A stretch of 64,000 bases of DNA, taken from positions 186,001 to 250,000 of the forward strand of contig CAKZJV010000007.1 in the NCBI GenBank assembly GCA_937120475.1, written 5' to 3'. A program made the position numbers and the translations under genes. This document shows positions 33,119 through 42,025 of the stretch, piece by piece. The notes beneath the pieces were generated by a model, which saw only the letters and a program-made list of their open reading frames with translations, had not been told where the DNA came from and made no database searches. Source of the DNA: an uncultured Cryomorphaceae bacterium (GTDB lineage Bacteria > Bacteroidota > Bacteroidia > Flavobacteriales > Schleiferiaceae). How positions within the stretch are numbered: the first letter of the stretch is position 1; every line of letters starts with the position of its first letter.

Positions 33119-35329
33119 ATGAAAATAAAGCTGATTTCATTTTTTCTTCTACTCCTTCTTAGCCTTCAATCTTCCGGTAAGGAAGGTATGTGGATACCGT
33201 ACCTGCTAGGTCAATTGAACCAGTCAGAGATGGAGGCCATGGGCCTGGAAATTACTGCCGAAGATATTTACAGCGTTAACCAGTCCTCGCTGAAGGATGC
33301 TATCGTGCACTTTAATGAAGGGTGCACCGCAGAAATTATCAGCAGCCAGGGTTTGCTATTGACCAATCACCATTGTGGTTATTCCCAGATACAAAGGCAT
33401 AGTACCGTAGAGCAGGATTATCTGAAAGATGGTTTTTGGGCCAAGTCCAATGCTGAGGAGTTGACCAATCCCGGGCTCACGGCTGCTATTGTGAAGTATA
33501 TGGAAGATGTAACCAATTTGGTATTGGCGGAGGCAACCGATAAAATGAGCCCTTCGGAGCGGGAAAGATTGGTGCGTGATAATATCCGCAAACTCCTGGA
33601 TGAAAGGGGGGAATCATCGGAGTATGATTTGAGTATAGTGCCTTTTTATTATGGCGACCAGTACATACTCATTGCGAAGGAAACCTTTAAAGACGTACGT
33701 TTAGTGGGTGCTCCACCGTCATCCATTGGTAAATTCGGAGCGGATACCGACAACTGGATGTGGCCCCGCCATACCGGTGACTTTTCCGTTTTCCGCATCT
33801 ATGCCGGAGCAGATAACAAACCGGCTGAGGTGGCCGAAGCCAATGTTCCCTATAAACCCAATTATCATTTAAAGGTGAACATTAGCGGGGTAGCGGATAA
33901 TGATTTCAGCATGATATTTGGCTTTCCCGGCAGAACGCAGGAGTACCTCCCCTCCAATGAAATGGAAAATATTATCGAGGTTTACGATCCTGCCCGTATC
34001 GCCATTCGTGCGAAACTGCTGAAAATTCTGGACCGCAAAATGCGGCAGAGCGATGCCACCCGCATTCAATATGCCTCTAAATACGCAGGTATCAGCAATG
34101 CCTGGAAAAAGTGGATTGGTGAGATTAAAGGGATTAAGGAAACCAACGGTGTGGAAAGAAGAAGGCAATTGGAAGAGCAGTTTCTGGCCGCATTGAATTC
34201 GAAACCCGAATTAAGGCAGCAATACTCCGATGTTTTAGATGAACTGAAGAAGCTTTACGAAGACCGTAAACCGGTTATGCTGGAGCGGTATCACTACATT
34301 GAAATAGGCTACTACGGCATTGAGATTATGCGCCACATGCTGGGCTATAGAGGGTTGGTAGAGGCTTACCGCAATGAGGAAGAAGAGGAAATGAAGAACT
34401 TGGCTACCCGCCTGGCCAATGGTTTGGATAACTTTTACAAGGATTATGACATTGACTTGGACCGCCAGGCCATGCAAGAGCTTCTTCCGGTTTACCTGGA
34501 GGCCATGTCAGAAGAGGGCTTACCGGAGCAGTTGAAGGAATTGAAAAAGATGGAGGATGAGGATCGCAGGGAATATATCGATGAGTTGTACGAGGATTTG
34601 ATTGTACTGGAAGACCCGGTGGAGTTTCGGGAAATGCTGATGGAAAAACCAGGTAAAGCCGCGAAAAAATTAGGAAAGAGTGAGGCTTTTCAATTAAGTA
34701 GCGCCATGTATGGTCACTTTTTGGAAGTACTGAATCCCCGGGCCAGTGCTATGGAGGATAAGATCGATCATTACCAAAGGGAGTACATTTCCGCCATGCG
34801 GAAGGTGTTTCCGCTAAAACGCTTTTATCCCGATGCTAACAGTACTTTGCGCGTAGCATATGGTAAGGTAGAGCCCTACGAACCCCGCGATGCGGTTTTT
34901 TACGATACCCAGACTTACCTGGATGGAGTAATCGCTAAATACATTCCCGGTGATTATGAGTTTGACCTGCCCGAAAAACTGATCGATCTGTATGAAAATC
35001 AAGACTATGGTCCTTATGCGGAAGACGGCAAAATGCCGGTTTGCTATATCGCCTCCAACCACACCACGGGGGGTAATTCCGGCAGTCCGGCCTTGAACAG
35101 CAGGGGGGAACTGGTGGGCCTCAACTTTGACCGTGTTTGGGAAGGCACCATGAGTGATATTAATTACGACATCAGCCGTTGCCGAAACATCATGGTGGAT
35201 ATACGCTACGTACTTTTCATCATTGACAAGTTTGCCGATTCCAAATACCTGGTGGATGAGATGGATATTGTGTACAACCCGGTGGTGGAAAAAGACCGAG
35301 GAATGAAGGAGGCCAATACAAAGTTTTAA
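33119..35329 (+). CDS. S46 dipeptidyl-peptidase, DPP11-type specificity
   Basis: Periplasmic serine exopeptidase that removes dipeptides from peptide N-termini for amino-acid uptake. The start is ATG at 33119, giving signal peptide MKIKLISFFLLLLLSLQSSG. The chymotrypsin-fold triad is His85 in TNHHCGY, Asp221 in HTGDFSVFR and Ser654 in GGNSGSP, close to the positions known for P. gingivalis DPP11 (85, 227, 655). Arg672 in NFDRVWEG occupies the position of DPP11 Arg673, which selects Asp/Glu at P1, whereas DPP7 has Gly there. A helical cap domain fills the middle. Length 736. Not part of a clear operon. Confidence 0.94.
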   Translation: MKIKLISFFLLLLLSLQSSGKEGMWIPYLLGQLNQSEMEAMGLEITAEDIYSVNQSSLKDAIVHFNEGCTAEIISSQGLLLTNHHCGYSQIQRHSTVEQDYLKDGFWAKSNAEELTNPGLTAAIVKYMEDVTNLVLAEATDKMSPSERERLVRDNIRKLLDERGESSEYDLSIVPFYYGDQYILIAKETFKDVRLVGAPPSSIGKFGADTDNWMWPRHTGDFSVFRIYAGADNKPAEVAEANVPYKPNYHLKVNISGVADNDFSMIFGFPGRTQEYLPSNEMENIIEVYDPARIAIRAKLLKILDRKMRQSDATRIQYASKYAGISNAWKKWIGEIKGIKETNGVERRRQLEEQFLAALNSKPELRQQYSDVLDELKKLYEDRKPVMLERYHYIEIGYYGIEIMRHMLGYRGLVEAYRNEEEEEMKNLATRLANGLDNFYKDYDIDLDRQAMQELLPVYLEAMSEEGLPEQLKELKKMEDEDRREYIDELYEDLIVLEDPVEFREMLMEKPGKAAKKLGKSEAFQLSSAMYGHFLEVLNPRASAMEDKIDHYQREYISAMRKVFPLKRFYPDANSTLRVAYGKVEPYEPRDAVFYDTQTYLDGVIAKYIPGDYEFDLPEKLIDLYENQDYGPYAEDGKMPVCYIASNHTTGGNSGSPALNSRGELVGLNFDRVWEGTMSDINYDISRCRNIMVDIRYVLFIIDKFADSKYLVDEMDIVYNPVVEKDRGMKEANTKF

Positions 35330-35337
35330 GCCGGTAT

Positions 35338-36066
35338 TCAGGAAACGCTGCTCAGGATAAAAATAGTCGGTTTTTTCTCCAGGTCCGGTTTATTTTTCTT
35401 CCAGGCAGCTACCGTTTGGGTTTTGATCATTTCACTTTCCAGGCTTATATCGCGGGCTATGCATAGCAGCGTATCCGGCAGGCAATTACTCAAAATGTCT
35501 TCGAACATTTTCATGTTCCGGTAGGGGGTTTCCATAAAAATCTGGCTTTGCCCGCTTTTCTGACTTAGGCGTTCCAATGATTTTAACTTTCGGTTACGGG
35601 CGTTTTTGTCAATCGGCAGGTAACCGTTAAAAGCAAAATTTTGACCATTCATTCCACTGGCCATCATCGCCATCAGTATGGAGGAAGGGCCCACCAGTGG
35701 AACCACGCGGATTCGTTTTTGATGAGCAATCAGTACCACATCGCCTCCAGGGTCCGCAATACCGGGAGCCCCTGCCTCTGAAATTACACCTACGTGTTTA
35801 CCCTCTTCACAGGGATTTAAAAAGGCCGGTATTTCTTCCGGTTGGGTATATTTATTTAAAACGTGGATGTGCAGTTTGTCCTGCGATTTGGAAGGCAACA
35901 CTTTTTTGATGAAAGCCCGGGCTGATTTTTCATTTTCCACAATGTAGTGGTAGGTCATATCAATAACCTTTTTTGCGGCCAGGGGCAAAACCTCCAGGGG
36001 CTCTACCTCGCCCATTAGCGAAGGTATCAGGTAGAGTTTGCCGGACGGGCTTGGGCTATCCTCCAT
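35338..36066 (-). CDS. SAM-dependent methyltransferase, tetrapyrrole methylase fold (RsmI-like)
   Basis: Methyltransferase of the RsmI/tetrapyrrole methylase fold. Seen: GKLYLIPSLMGEVEPLEVLP at the N-terminus, where true RsmI reads like VATPIGN; then HVGVISEAGAPGIADPGGDVV and VVPLVGPSSILMAMMASGMNG, which form the SAM pocket; and QIFMETPYRN. Length 242, shorter than RsmI (about 280) and lacking its C-terminal extension. Many Bacteroidota carry this second form beside real RsmI, so a rRNA target is likely but not shown. It overlaps the phosphatase gene by 11 bases. Confidence 0.88.
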   Translation of the reverse strand: MEDSPSPSGKLYLIPSLMGEVEPLEVLPLAAKKVIDMTYHYIVENEKSARAFIKKVLPSKSQDKLHIHVLNKYTQPEEIPAFLNPCEEGKHVGVISEAGAPGIADPGGDVVLIAHQKRIRVVPLVGPSSILMAMMASGMNGQNFAFNGYLPIDKNARNRKLKSLERLSQKSGQSQIFMETPYRNMKMFEDILSNCLPDTLLCIARDISLESEMIKTQTVAAWKKNKPDLEKKPTIFILSSVS

Positions 36067-36514
36067 TTTTGATTTTTTTTACAATTTGATCGGTGGCCTG
36101 GTCCAGCATGCGGTAAACGTCTTCAAAACCTTGATCACCACCGTAGTAGGGGTCGGGCACTTCACGGTCAGAACCAGGTTCTATCTCGTTTAAAATCAGT
36201 TCTACCTTGGCCTTATCCTCATCATTACGAGCCCGGTTTAGCACATTACGGTAATTGCTGGCATCCATAGTGTAAATCTTGTCGAAATGGTCAAAATCCG
36301 CTTCGGTAAATTGCCTTCCCCGCAAATCGGAGATGTTGATGCCATATTTTCTACCGATTTTAATAGAACGGGGGTCCGGAGCTTCGCCCACGTGGTAGGA
36401 GGCCGTACCGGCACTGTCCACTTCGGCATCCAGGTCTTTTATTTTTTCACGCAGTATTCCTTCCGCCAATGGAGAGCGACAAATATTGCCCAGGCAAACC
36501 ATGAGAATTTTCAT
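36056..36514 (-). CDS. low molecular weight protein-tyrosine phosphatase
   Basis: Cytosolic phosphatase with a Cys nucleophile. The start is taken as ATG at 36514 because it places the P-loop CLGNICRS at residues 7-14 (Cys7, Arg13), as in the family; the longer frame adds 29 unlikely residues. The general-acid Asp is in VPDPYYGG near the C-terminus. Length 152 is typical. In other bacteria these enzymes act on tyrosine kinases of polysaccharide export or on arginine phosphate; no kinase is nearby. It precedes and overlaps the methyltransferase gene. Confidence 0.95.
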   Translation of the reverse strand: MKILMVCLGNICRSPLAEGILREKIKDLDAEVDSAGTASYHVGEAPDPRSIKIGRKYGINISDLRGRQFTEADFDHFDKIYTMDASNYRNVLNRARNDEDKAKVELILNEIEPGSDREVPDPYYGGDQGFEDVYRMLDQATDQIVKKIKNGG

Positions 36515-36604
36515 AGGGTATTGTAGGTTTAGCCGTAAAAATATAAAAAGAATACTGCCTTTTACTGCTTGGTTAAATGGAGCGGGCCGCAAAGTAGCCA
36601 CGAA

Positions 36605-36632
36605 AAAGGCCCCTCCTTGCGGAGAGGCCTTT
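36605..36632 (-). terminator. Rho-independent terminator of dnaA
   Basis: On the minus strand AAAGGCC, TCTCC/GGAGGGG-type paired segment, then GGCCTTT followed by TT. It lies 27 bases after the dnaA stop. Confidence 0.75.
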
Positions 36633-36658
36633 CGTATCTTTTTCTTTGAGGTTGTTCG

Positions 36659-38089
36659 TTATTGCAATGTGAGCTTCTTACGGATGTCGTCCACGTAGGT
36701 TCGGAATCGTTTATCGGTATCGGCAAGATTATTCACGGTTCTGCAGGCATGTAATACGGTAGCGTGGTCTTTATTACCACACTGCGCCCCTATACTGGCC
36801 AGGGAATTTTTGGTCAATTGCTTTGAAAAGTACATGGCGAGTTGACGGGCCTGTACAATTTCGCGTTTACGGGTCGGTGATTTCAAAAGGTCAATGGGCA
36901 TGTCAAAATAATCGCAAACCACCTTCTGAATGTAGTCTATGGAGATCTCGCGGGTAGTGTTTTTTACAAACTTGTCGATCATTTGCTTGGCCAAATCCAC
37001 GGTAATCTTCTTTTTGTTCAGTGAAGATTGGGCCAGCAATGAAATCAGGGCTCCCTCCAGTTCCCTTACATTACTGTTAATACTGTAAGCCAGGTATTCA
37101 ATAACATCACCGGGCATTTCAACTCCATCATTGTAAAGCTTTTGGTTAAGAATAGCGATACGCGTTTCCAGGTCAGGTACCTGAAGGTCGGCACTGAGCC
37201 CCCATTTAAAGCGGGAAAGCAGTCGCTGTTCAACCCCTTGTAAGTCCACCGGTGCACGGTCGGAGGTAAGTATTACCTGTTTACCGTGTTGGTGCAGGTG
37301 GTTAAAGATTTCGAAGAATACATCCTGCGTTTTTTCTTTACCTGCGAAGGAATGTACATCATCCATTATCAACACGTCTATCATTTGATAGAAGTGCACA
37401 AAGTCGTTTTTGGTGTTGTTGCGGATAGAGTCAATAAACTGCTGGGTAAACTTTTCAGCAGAAACATAAAGCACCGTTTTTTCAGGATACTTATCCTTGA
37501 TTTCAATACCAATAGCATGAGCCAAATGCGTTTTTCCTAGCCCATTTCCCCCATAAATCAATAAAGGGTTAAAAGAGGTGCCCCCGGGTTTGTTAGCCAC
37601 CGCAAAACCAGCGGATCGCGCCAACCGGTTACAATCTCCTTCTACAAAATTCTCAAAAGTGTAATTCGGGTTGAGTTGCGACTCAACGTGTACCTTGCGT
37701 AAACCCGGGATGATGAAAGGATTCTTTACACCCTTTTCACCAATTTCAATGGGCATGTTTACCTTTGGGTTTTTAATGGGTCCCCGGTTACTACTGGGGA
37801 TTTTTACCGTGTAGGGATTAGAGTTGCCATAGGTATTCTCCATAACAATACTATAGACCAACTTGGCATCTTCTCCCAGTTCGCGGGTAATTGCACTTTT
37901 GAGAAGCTTGATGTAATTTTCTTCAAGCCACTCGTAAAAAAATTTGCTGGGTACCTGTATGCTCAGTACGTTATCTTTGAGCTTCAGGGGCTTAATGGGC
38001 AGGAACCACGTCTTAAAACTTTGAGAAGGAATATTGTCTTTTATATAGTCAAGACAATTCTCCCAAACTGTTTTTGCAGTTAGTTCCAT
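36659..38089 (-). CDS. dnaA: chromosomal replication initiator protein DnaA
   Basis: Initiator ATPase that melts oriC. Domain I (residues 1-80, WENCLDYIKDNIPSQSFKTWF) mediates contacts, followed by a linker (about 85-140). Domain III has FVEGDCNRLARSAG, Walker A GGNGLGKTH (about 178-186), Walker B VLIMDDVHSFAGK and the arginine finger region RLLSRFKWGL. Domain IV ends with the DNA-binding signature KDHATVLHACRTV. Length 476. Monocistronic with a terminator after it. The 226-base region upstream has no recognisable run of TTATCCACA boxes, so oriC is not placed here. Confidence 0.98.
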   Translation of the reverse strand: MELTAKTVWENCLDYIKDNIPSQSFKTWFLPIKPLKLKDNVLSIQVPSKFFYEWLEENYIKLLKSAITRELGEDAKLVYSIVMENTYGNSNPYTVKIPSSNRGPIKNPKVNMPIEIGEKGVKNPFIIPGLRKVHVESQLNPNYTFENFVEGDCNRLARSAGFAVANKPGGTSFNPLLIYGGNGLGKTHLAHAIGIEIKDKYPEKTVLYVSAEKFTQQFIDSIRNNTKNDFVHFYQMIDVLIMDDVHSFAGKEKTQDVFFEIFNHLHQHGKQVILTSDRAPVDLQGVEQRLLSRFKWGLSADLQVPDLETRIAILNQKLYNDGVEMPGDVIEYLAYSINSNVRELEGALISLLAQSSLNKKKITVDLAKQMIDKFVKNTTREISIDYIQKVVCDYFDMPIDLLKSPTRKREIVQARQLAMYFSKQLTKNSLASIGAQCGNKDHATVLHACRTVNNLADTDKRFRTYVDDIRKKLTLQ

Positions 38090-38315
38090 TGATTGTTAAT
38101 CGTTTAATAAAAATTGTTGAAACACCCTTTTCAGGACTGAAAGAAAGTGCTCATGGTTTCTGATTACAGAAGGCAAATGTGTAGATAAAAAAATGATAAA
38201 AAAAATGGATTCAGGGTTGAATTTCACGTTTTTTTTGGCAATATTAAGCAAGTGTTAACGCTCCAGAACCCGCATTCTACGGCTGAAGTACGTTAATTAT
38301 CAGGCAGAAAAGGAA

Positions 38316-38720
38316 ATGTTTGTAAAGAGAACATCACTAAGGGTTAGGTACGCTGAAACGGATCAGATGGGCGTGGTTTATTACGGCAATTACGCCCAGT
38401 ATTTTGAGGTGGGAAGGGTGGAAGCCCTGAGGGCACTGGGAATGAGTTACCGTGAAATGGAAGAGGGGGGCGTCATGCTTCCTGTACATAAGTTGGAACT
38501 TCAATATTTGAAGCCCGCTTTATATGACGATTTATTAACCATTGAAACCCGGATCACCGAAATGCCCTCTACGCGCATCCGTTTTCATCACGAGGTGTTT
38601 AACGAGTCCAATGATTTGTTAACCAAAGGTTTAGTGGAACTCGTGTTCGTAAACCGCTCCAACAGAAGACCTTGTCGGGTCCCCGCCTCTTTTTTAGAGA
38701 AGATCGGGAGCTATTTTTAA
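38316..38720 (+). CDS. acyl-CoA thioesterase (YbgC/4HBT hot-dog fold)
   Basis: Hot-dog-fold thioesterase of 134 residues. The active-site segment is VRYAETDQMGVVYYGNYAQYFE, with the catalytic Asp in ETDQMG, and ALRALGMSYREMEEGG follows. The rest (KLELQYLKPALYDDLLTIET, RIRFHHEVFN) fits the YbgC/FadM group. The substrate is probably an acyl-CoA or acyl-ACP; chain length is unknown. It stands alone between dnaA and the convergent metallopeptidase, whose stop is five bases away. Confidence 0.93.
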   Translation: MFVKRTSLRVRYAETDQMGVVYYGNYAQYFEVGRVEALRALGMSYREMEEGGVMLPVHKLELQYLKPALYDDLLTIETRITEMPSTRIRFHHEVFNESNDLLTKGLVELVFVNRSNRRPCRVPASFLEKIGSYF

Positions 38721-38725
38721 TACGC

Positions 38726-40531
38726 CTAGTAACGAACTACTTTATAACTGGCAGATTGCCCGTTGGTTAGATCTATCTTCAGCACATACATCCCAACCGT
38801 TAGATAGTCTCCGGAAAGGGAAAGCCGGTCGGTTGCCTGGTTTAGATTTTTGGTTTCTAAGGGTTTACCGCTAAGGGTATATAAAGTGTAGGCGGTAATT
38901 ATGGGTTCTGCGGATTCTACCTGCAAATTTCCACCTTCGGCAAATTGGTCGGTAGCTAAAATGCGGAGGTTATCTGAAGCAGCCAAACCTTCACCAAAAC
39001 CCATGGATTGATCCAATATGGACCTTCTGATAAATGCATCTACGATAACCTGGTAGTTTACACCACCGTTCAAATCGGCATCGGCTTGCACAATGTGCAT
39101 AGCCATTTGTGACATGGTGGTGCTTTGACCCAAACTGAATATGGCCTCCATCACTATTTCATCCGTAGTATTACGGCCCAGTATTCCATAAATCTCCATC
39201 AGAGCCGATGCAAAAATGTCGGTATGAGCGTAAATATTGCCGTTAAAGCTTAAGGTTTTGTAATTCTTGATGCTTTCCACCATGCGGCCTGCCCAAAAGG
39301 GATTATGGCCGTCCCAGCTAAAAACCCTTTCCTTGTTGAAGTTACTGATGCTGCGGGAATAGGAGGCCGCAAAATAATCGCCCAGTGACTCTTCAATGGT
39401 ATTGCGTTCGGTGCTGCCATTATTATTGCCGCTGGCCGCCAGAATATAGGCATGGGTGTACTCGTGAACAATTACATCGGCATCTTCGGCATCATCAACA
39501 CCTCCTTCACCCATTAATATCCTTGGGTTGGAAGCAGAGCTGAAAAGGGAATTATCAGTTCCGTTCAAAGCATGGGGATCGATAAGAATGGTATAACCGG
39601 GAATATTATTAAAGCCCAGGGCATCCATGTGCTGTTTATGATTGGAGATATGGTAAATACAGTTTACGTCCTCAAAACCGCTTTGTCCACGGGTGAAGGA
39701 AAACTGGCCGGAGGTACTGGTGGCCACCACAGTATTAGGGGCATCAACATCGGTAACCTGCACAAAATCATTCCTGAGTGTAAAAATGCCGGTAGCCGGG
39801 GTATAGGTGGCGGTAAACGATTTCCATTTCCGCTCTGCGTTGAGTACACCTACCTCGCTGTCATTATTATCTACGTAGGGAGTACCATAGTTTACCTGCG
39901 CGGTAGTTAAAGGGTCTGGTTCAAAAATGTAACCTTGTACCGTGGTATCATTGGGGCCGGAAGCGTGGTGCCGCTTAATCTTGTCGATAGTATAAAGAAT
40001 GCCTTCCTGGTTGTAGATCAAATCTTCATGCAGGCGGTTTTCCGACACCAATTCCACCTTACGAGCAGGTACCAGGCGGTTATTATTCACTATCCATACC
40101 ATTTCATCTTCTATTATGGATTCGGCCCCTTCCTGGGCGCGAAGCTGTTCGGCTTGCGCCAATGGAAAATCTTCCACGATAGGAGCTAGGGGTAGGGCCC
40201 CGGTAATGACGCGTCTCAAAGTCCCGTTATACGAAACCACCGCGTGTATATCCATTCCATATACCTTAATATTATTGAAGGTAAGGTGGTAATGATAGTG
40301 GTTAGCGGTTTTACTACTAATGGTTTTGGAGAGTTCGAGATCAAACCCCTTGGCCAGCTCCAGTTCGGCTTTAAGCAACTGTAGTGGCTCCTCCTCGTAT
40401 AAAGGCTTTTCGATTTCGAGGGTCTGTTCCGGCACCGCTGGGAAATCATTTTGATGGGTAGGAACGGACGTTTTTTGAGCAATCGCGTGGATTGTGAATA
40501 AGATCAAGGGTAAGATTACAAGTTTTTTCAT
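38726..40531 (-). CDS. secreted T9SS metallopeptidase (thermolysin/fungalysin-like)
   Basis: Exported zinc endopeptidase. Signal peptide MKKLVILPLILFTIHAIAQ; an FTP-like propeptide (about 40-190, YHYHLTFNNIKVYGMDIHAV); a peptidase domain with HEYTH at 356-360 and downstream Glu381 in IEESLGDYFA, the M4/M36 ligand pattern; and a C-terminal T9SS type A tail (TAYTLYTLSGKPLETKNL, VGMYVLKI). Length 601. The Cys-free catalytic domain and DPHALNGTDNSLF segment fit secreted Bacteroidota metallopeptidases. Exact family (M4 or M36) is uncertain. It follows yigZ by nine bases. Confidence 0.88.
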   Translation of the reverse strand: MKKLVILPLILFTIHAIAQKTSVPTHQNDFPAVPEQTLEIEKPLYEEEPLQLLKAELELAKGFDLELSKTISSKTANHYHYHLTFNNIKVYGMDIHAVVSYNGTLRRVITGALPLAPIVEDFPLAQAEQLRAQEGAESIIEDEMVWIVNNNRLVPARKVELVSENRLHEDLIYNQEGILYTIDKIKRHHASGPNDTTVQGYIFEPDPLTTAQVNYGTPYVDNNDSEVGVLNAERKWKSFTATYTPATGIFTLRNDFVQVTDVDAPNTVVATSTSGQFSFTRGQSGFEDVNCIYHISNHKQHMDALGFNNIPGYTILIDPHALNGTDNSLFSSASNPRILMGEGGVDDAEDADVIVHEYTHAYILAASGNNNGSTERNTIEESLGDYFAASYSRSISNFNKERVFSWDGHNPFWAGRMVESIKNYKTLSFNGNIYAHTDIFASALMEIYGILGRNTTDEIVMEAIFSLGQSTTMSQMAMHIVQADADLNGGVNYQVIVDAFIRRSILDQSMGFGEGLAASDNLRILATDQFAEGGNLQVESAEPIITAYTLYTLSGKPLETKNLNQATDRLSLSGDYLTVGMYVLKIDLTNGQSASYKVVRY

Positions 40532-40540
40532 GTTCTAAAT

Positions 40541-41149
40541 TTATAAAATAACCACCTCATGCAGTATATCCAATCGATGAAGCACCGTTTTCATGCGGCT
40601 CTTGCGCACCGACAGGGTGTACCCTGCATCAGCTTTCATATCCTCATTTTCTATGCCTAACTCTTCATCCTTTATTAAACGCATTATTTCGTTAGTGAGT
40701 TTATAGGGAAACCGGATACGGATAAGCCGGGTTATATATTCTTTACGTTTTTCCGCATCATCCAGTGCCAATGATGCCGCGGTTTTATAAGCCTGGATGA
40801 GGCCTGAAACACCGAGCTTGGTACCACCGAAATAACGGATTACCACCACTATACCATTCCATACACCGGCCGATTGTAATTGGTTTAAAATAGGCATGCC
40901 AGCCGAGTTGTTAGGCTCTCCATCGTCATTGGCTCTTAACTGTGGGTTTTCAGGCTCAACACGATAAGCAAAACAATGGTGACGGGCATCGTGAAAATCT
41001 TTTTTGAGTTCGCCCAGTTTTTCCATGGCCTCATCCACTGAAGCGGCATGAAGGGCATAGGCAATGAACTTACTGCCTTTATCCTTAAACTCTCCCCGGC
41101 CGGTGGCCGATATGGTGGTGAAGAAATCCGATTTGATAGGTTCCTGCAT
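40541..41149 (-). CDS. YigZ/IMPACT family protein
   Basis: UPF0029/IMPACT-like protein of 202 residues with the standard two-domain layout. The N-terminal part shows GEFKDKGSKFIAYALHA, ARHHCFAYRV and NDDGEPNNSAGMPILNQL; then VIRYFGGTKLGVSGLIQAY. The C-terminal part is a ferredoxin-like fold (DUF1949). Eukaryotic IMPACT binds Gcn1; the bacterial protein may act on stalled ribosomes but its role is not fixed. It lies three bases after the EamA transporter gene in a run with ribD. Confidence 0.93.
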   Translation of the reverse strand: MQEPIKSDFFTTISATGRGEFKDKGSKFIAYALHAASVDEAMEKLGELKKDFHDARHHCFAYRVEPENPQLRANDDGEPNNSAGMPILNQLQSAGVWNGIVVVIRYFGGTKLGVSGLIQAYKTAASLALDDAEKRKEYITRLIRIRFPYKLTNEIMRLIKDEELGIENEDMKADAGYTLSVRKSRMKTVLHRLDILHEVVIL

Positions 41150-41152
41150 AGC

Positions 41153-42025
41153 TTAAAACAAATTTTCAGAGGCTACGAGCAGTATGGCCACAAGGGCCAG
41201 TAAAATACCCATTACGTTTCGAAAACTCAAGTGTTCCCGGAAACCAAAAAAGCCGATTAGTACGGACAGAGCCACAATACCCACGTTATTAACAGGAAAA
41301 ACCACGGAACTTTCCAGGCCCCGGTACTCCAATGCCTTCAGGAGGAAGTAAATGGAACCGTAATTGGGAATACCCAGGGCAACACCACCCAGCAAGCTGC
41401 GCCAATGCCAATGCACTTTGGCCTGCAGGTGTCTTACACCTATAAATACAAAGCCAATGAGGGCTGCCATGCCGAATATGGAAGAGGCAAATAAGCTGTG
41501 TTCTTCCGCGGGAACTATTTCGTGCTGGTTGAACTTGAGAAAGGCATCCAGAAAACCACTTCCCACAAAAAGCAGTAAAGGCAACCATGCATAAGCCAGG
41601 CCCTTTTTTACCTTCTCCCTTTTCCAGGTGGCCAGGTAAACCGCGGGTAAGGCCAGGATAATGCCCATTACTTTAGTGGGAGTAACCGTTTCACCGTAGT
41701 AGTAAAACCCGAATAATACCGGAATGATAAGCGACATTTTAACGGCCACTGATACCACCGATACACCGATTTTTTGCGACACAAAGGCCATGATCTGGAA
41801 AAGGGTGATAAAGAGAAAGCCCAGCACTACTACGTTACTGAACCACCGGTATTCAGGCACTTGCCAGGGGGCTACTTCAAAGCCATGATCTATTCCACCT
41901 ACGGTGTAGGCAGTTATGTAGTTCATCACTATAGCCAGAAGGTTGTCCACCTTAAAGCGGGTAAAAAGCTTAAAGATCACAAAAATAAAGGTGGAGCAGA
42001 GAATGCTGAGCAGGAGCCAGATCAT
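41153..42025 (-). CDS. EamA-family drug/metabolite transporter
   Basis: Inner-membrane carrier of the DMT superfamily. About ten hydrophobic helices spread over 290 residues as two EamA repeats. Examples are MIWLLLSILCSTFIFVIFKL, IPVLFGFYYYGETVTPTKVMG at the end of repeat one, and GLESSVVFPVNNVGIVALSV in repeat two. The substrate is unknown. ATG overlaps the ribD stop by four bases (42022-42025), so it is coupled to riboflavin synthesis. Transport of a riboflavin-related compound is possible but unproven. Confidence 0.9.
   Translation of the reverse strand: MIWLLLSILCSTFIFVIFKLFTRFKVDNLLAIVMNYITAYTVGGIDHGFEVAPWQVPEYRWFSNVVVLGFLFITLFQIMAFVSQKIGVSVVSVAVKMSLIIPVLFGFYYYGETVTPTKVMGIILALPAVYLATWKREKVKKGLAYAWLPLLLFVGSGFLDAFLKFNQHEIVPAEEHSLFASSIFGMAALIGFVFIGVRHLQAKVHWHWRSLLGGVALGIPNYGSIYFLLKALEYRGLESSVVFPVNNVGIVALSVLIGFFGFREHLSFRNVMGILLALVAILLVASENLF

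Noticed and set aside
38090-38315. oriC next to dnaA
   Set aside because: The region is AT-rich, but I could not find a cluster of DnaA boxes (TTATCCACA or near matches). A gene next to dnaA is not enough in Bacteroidota, where oriC is often elsewhere.
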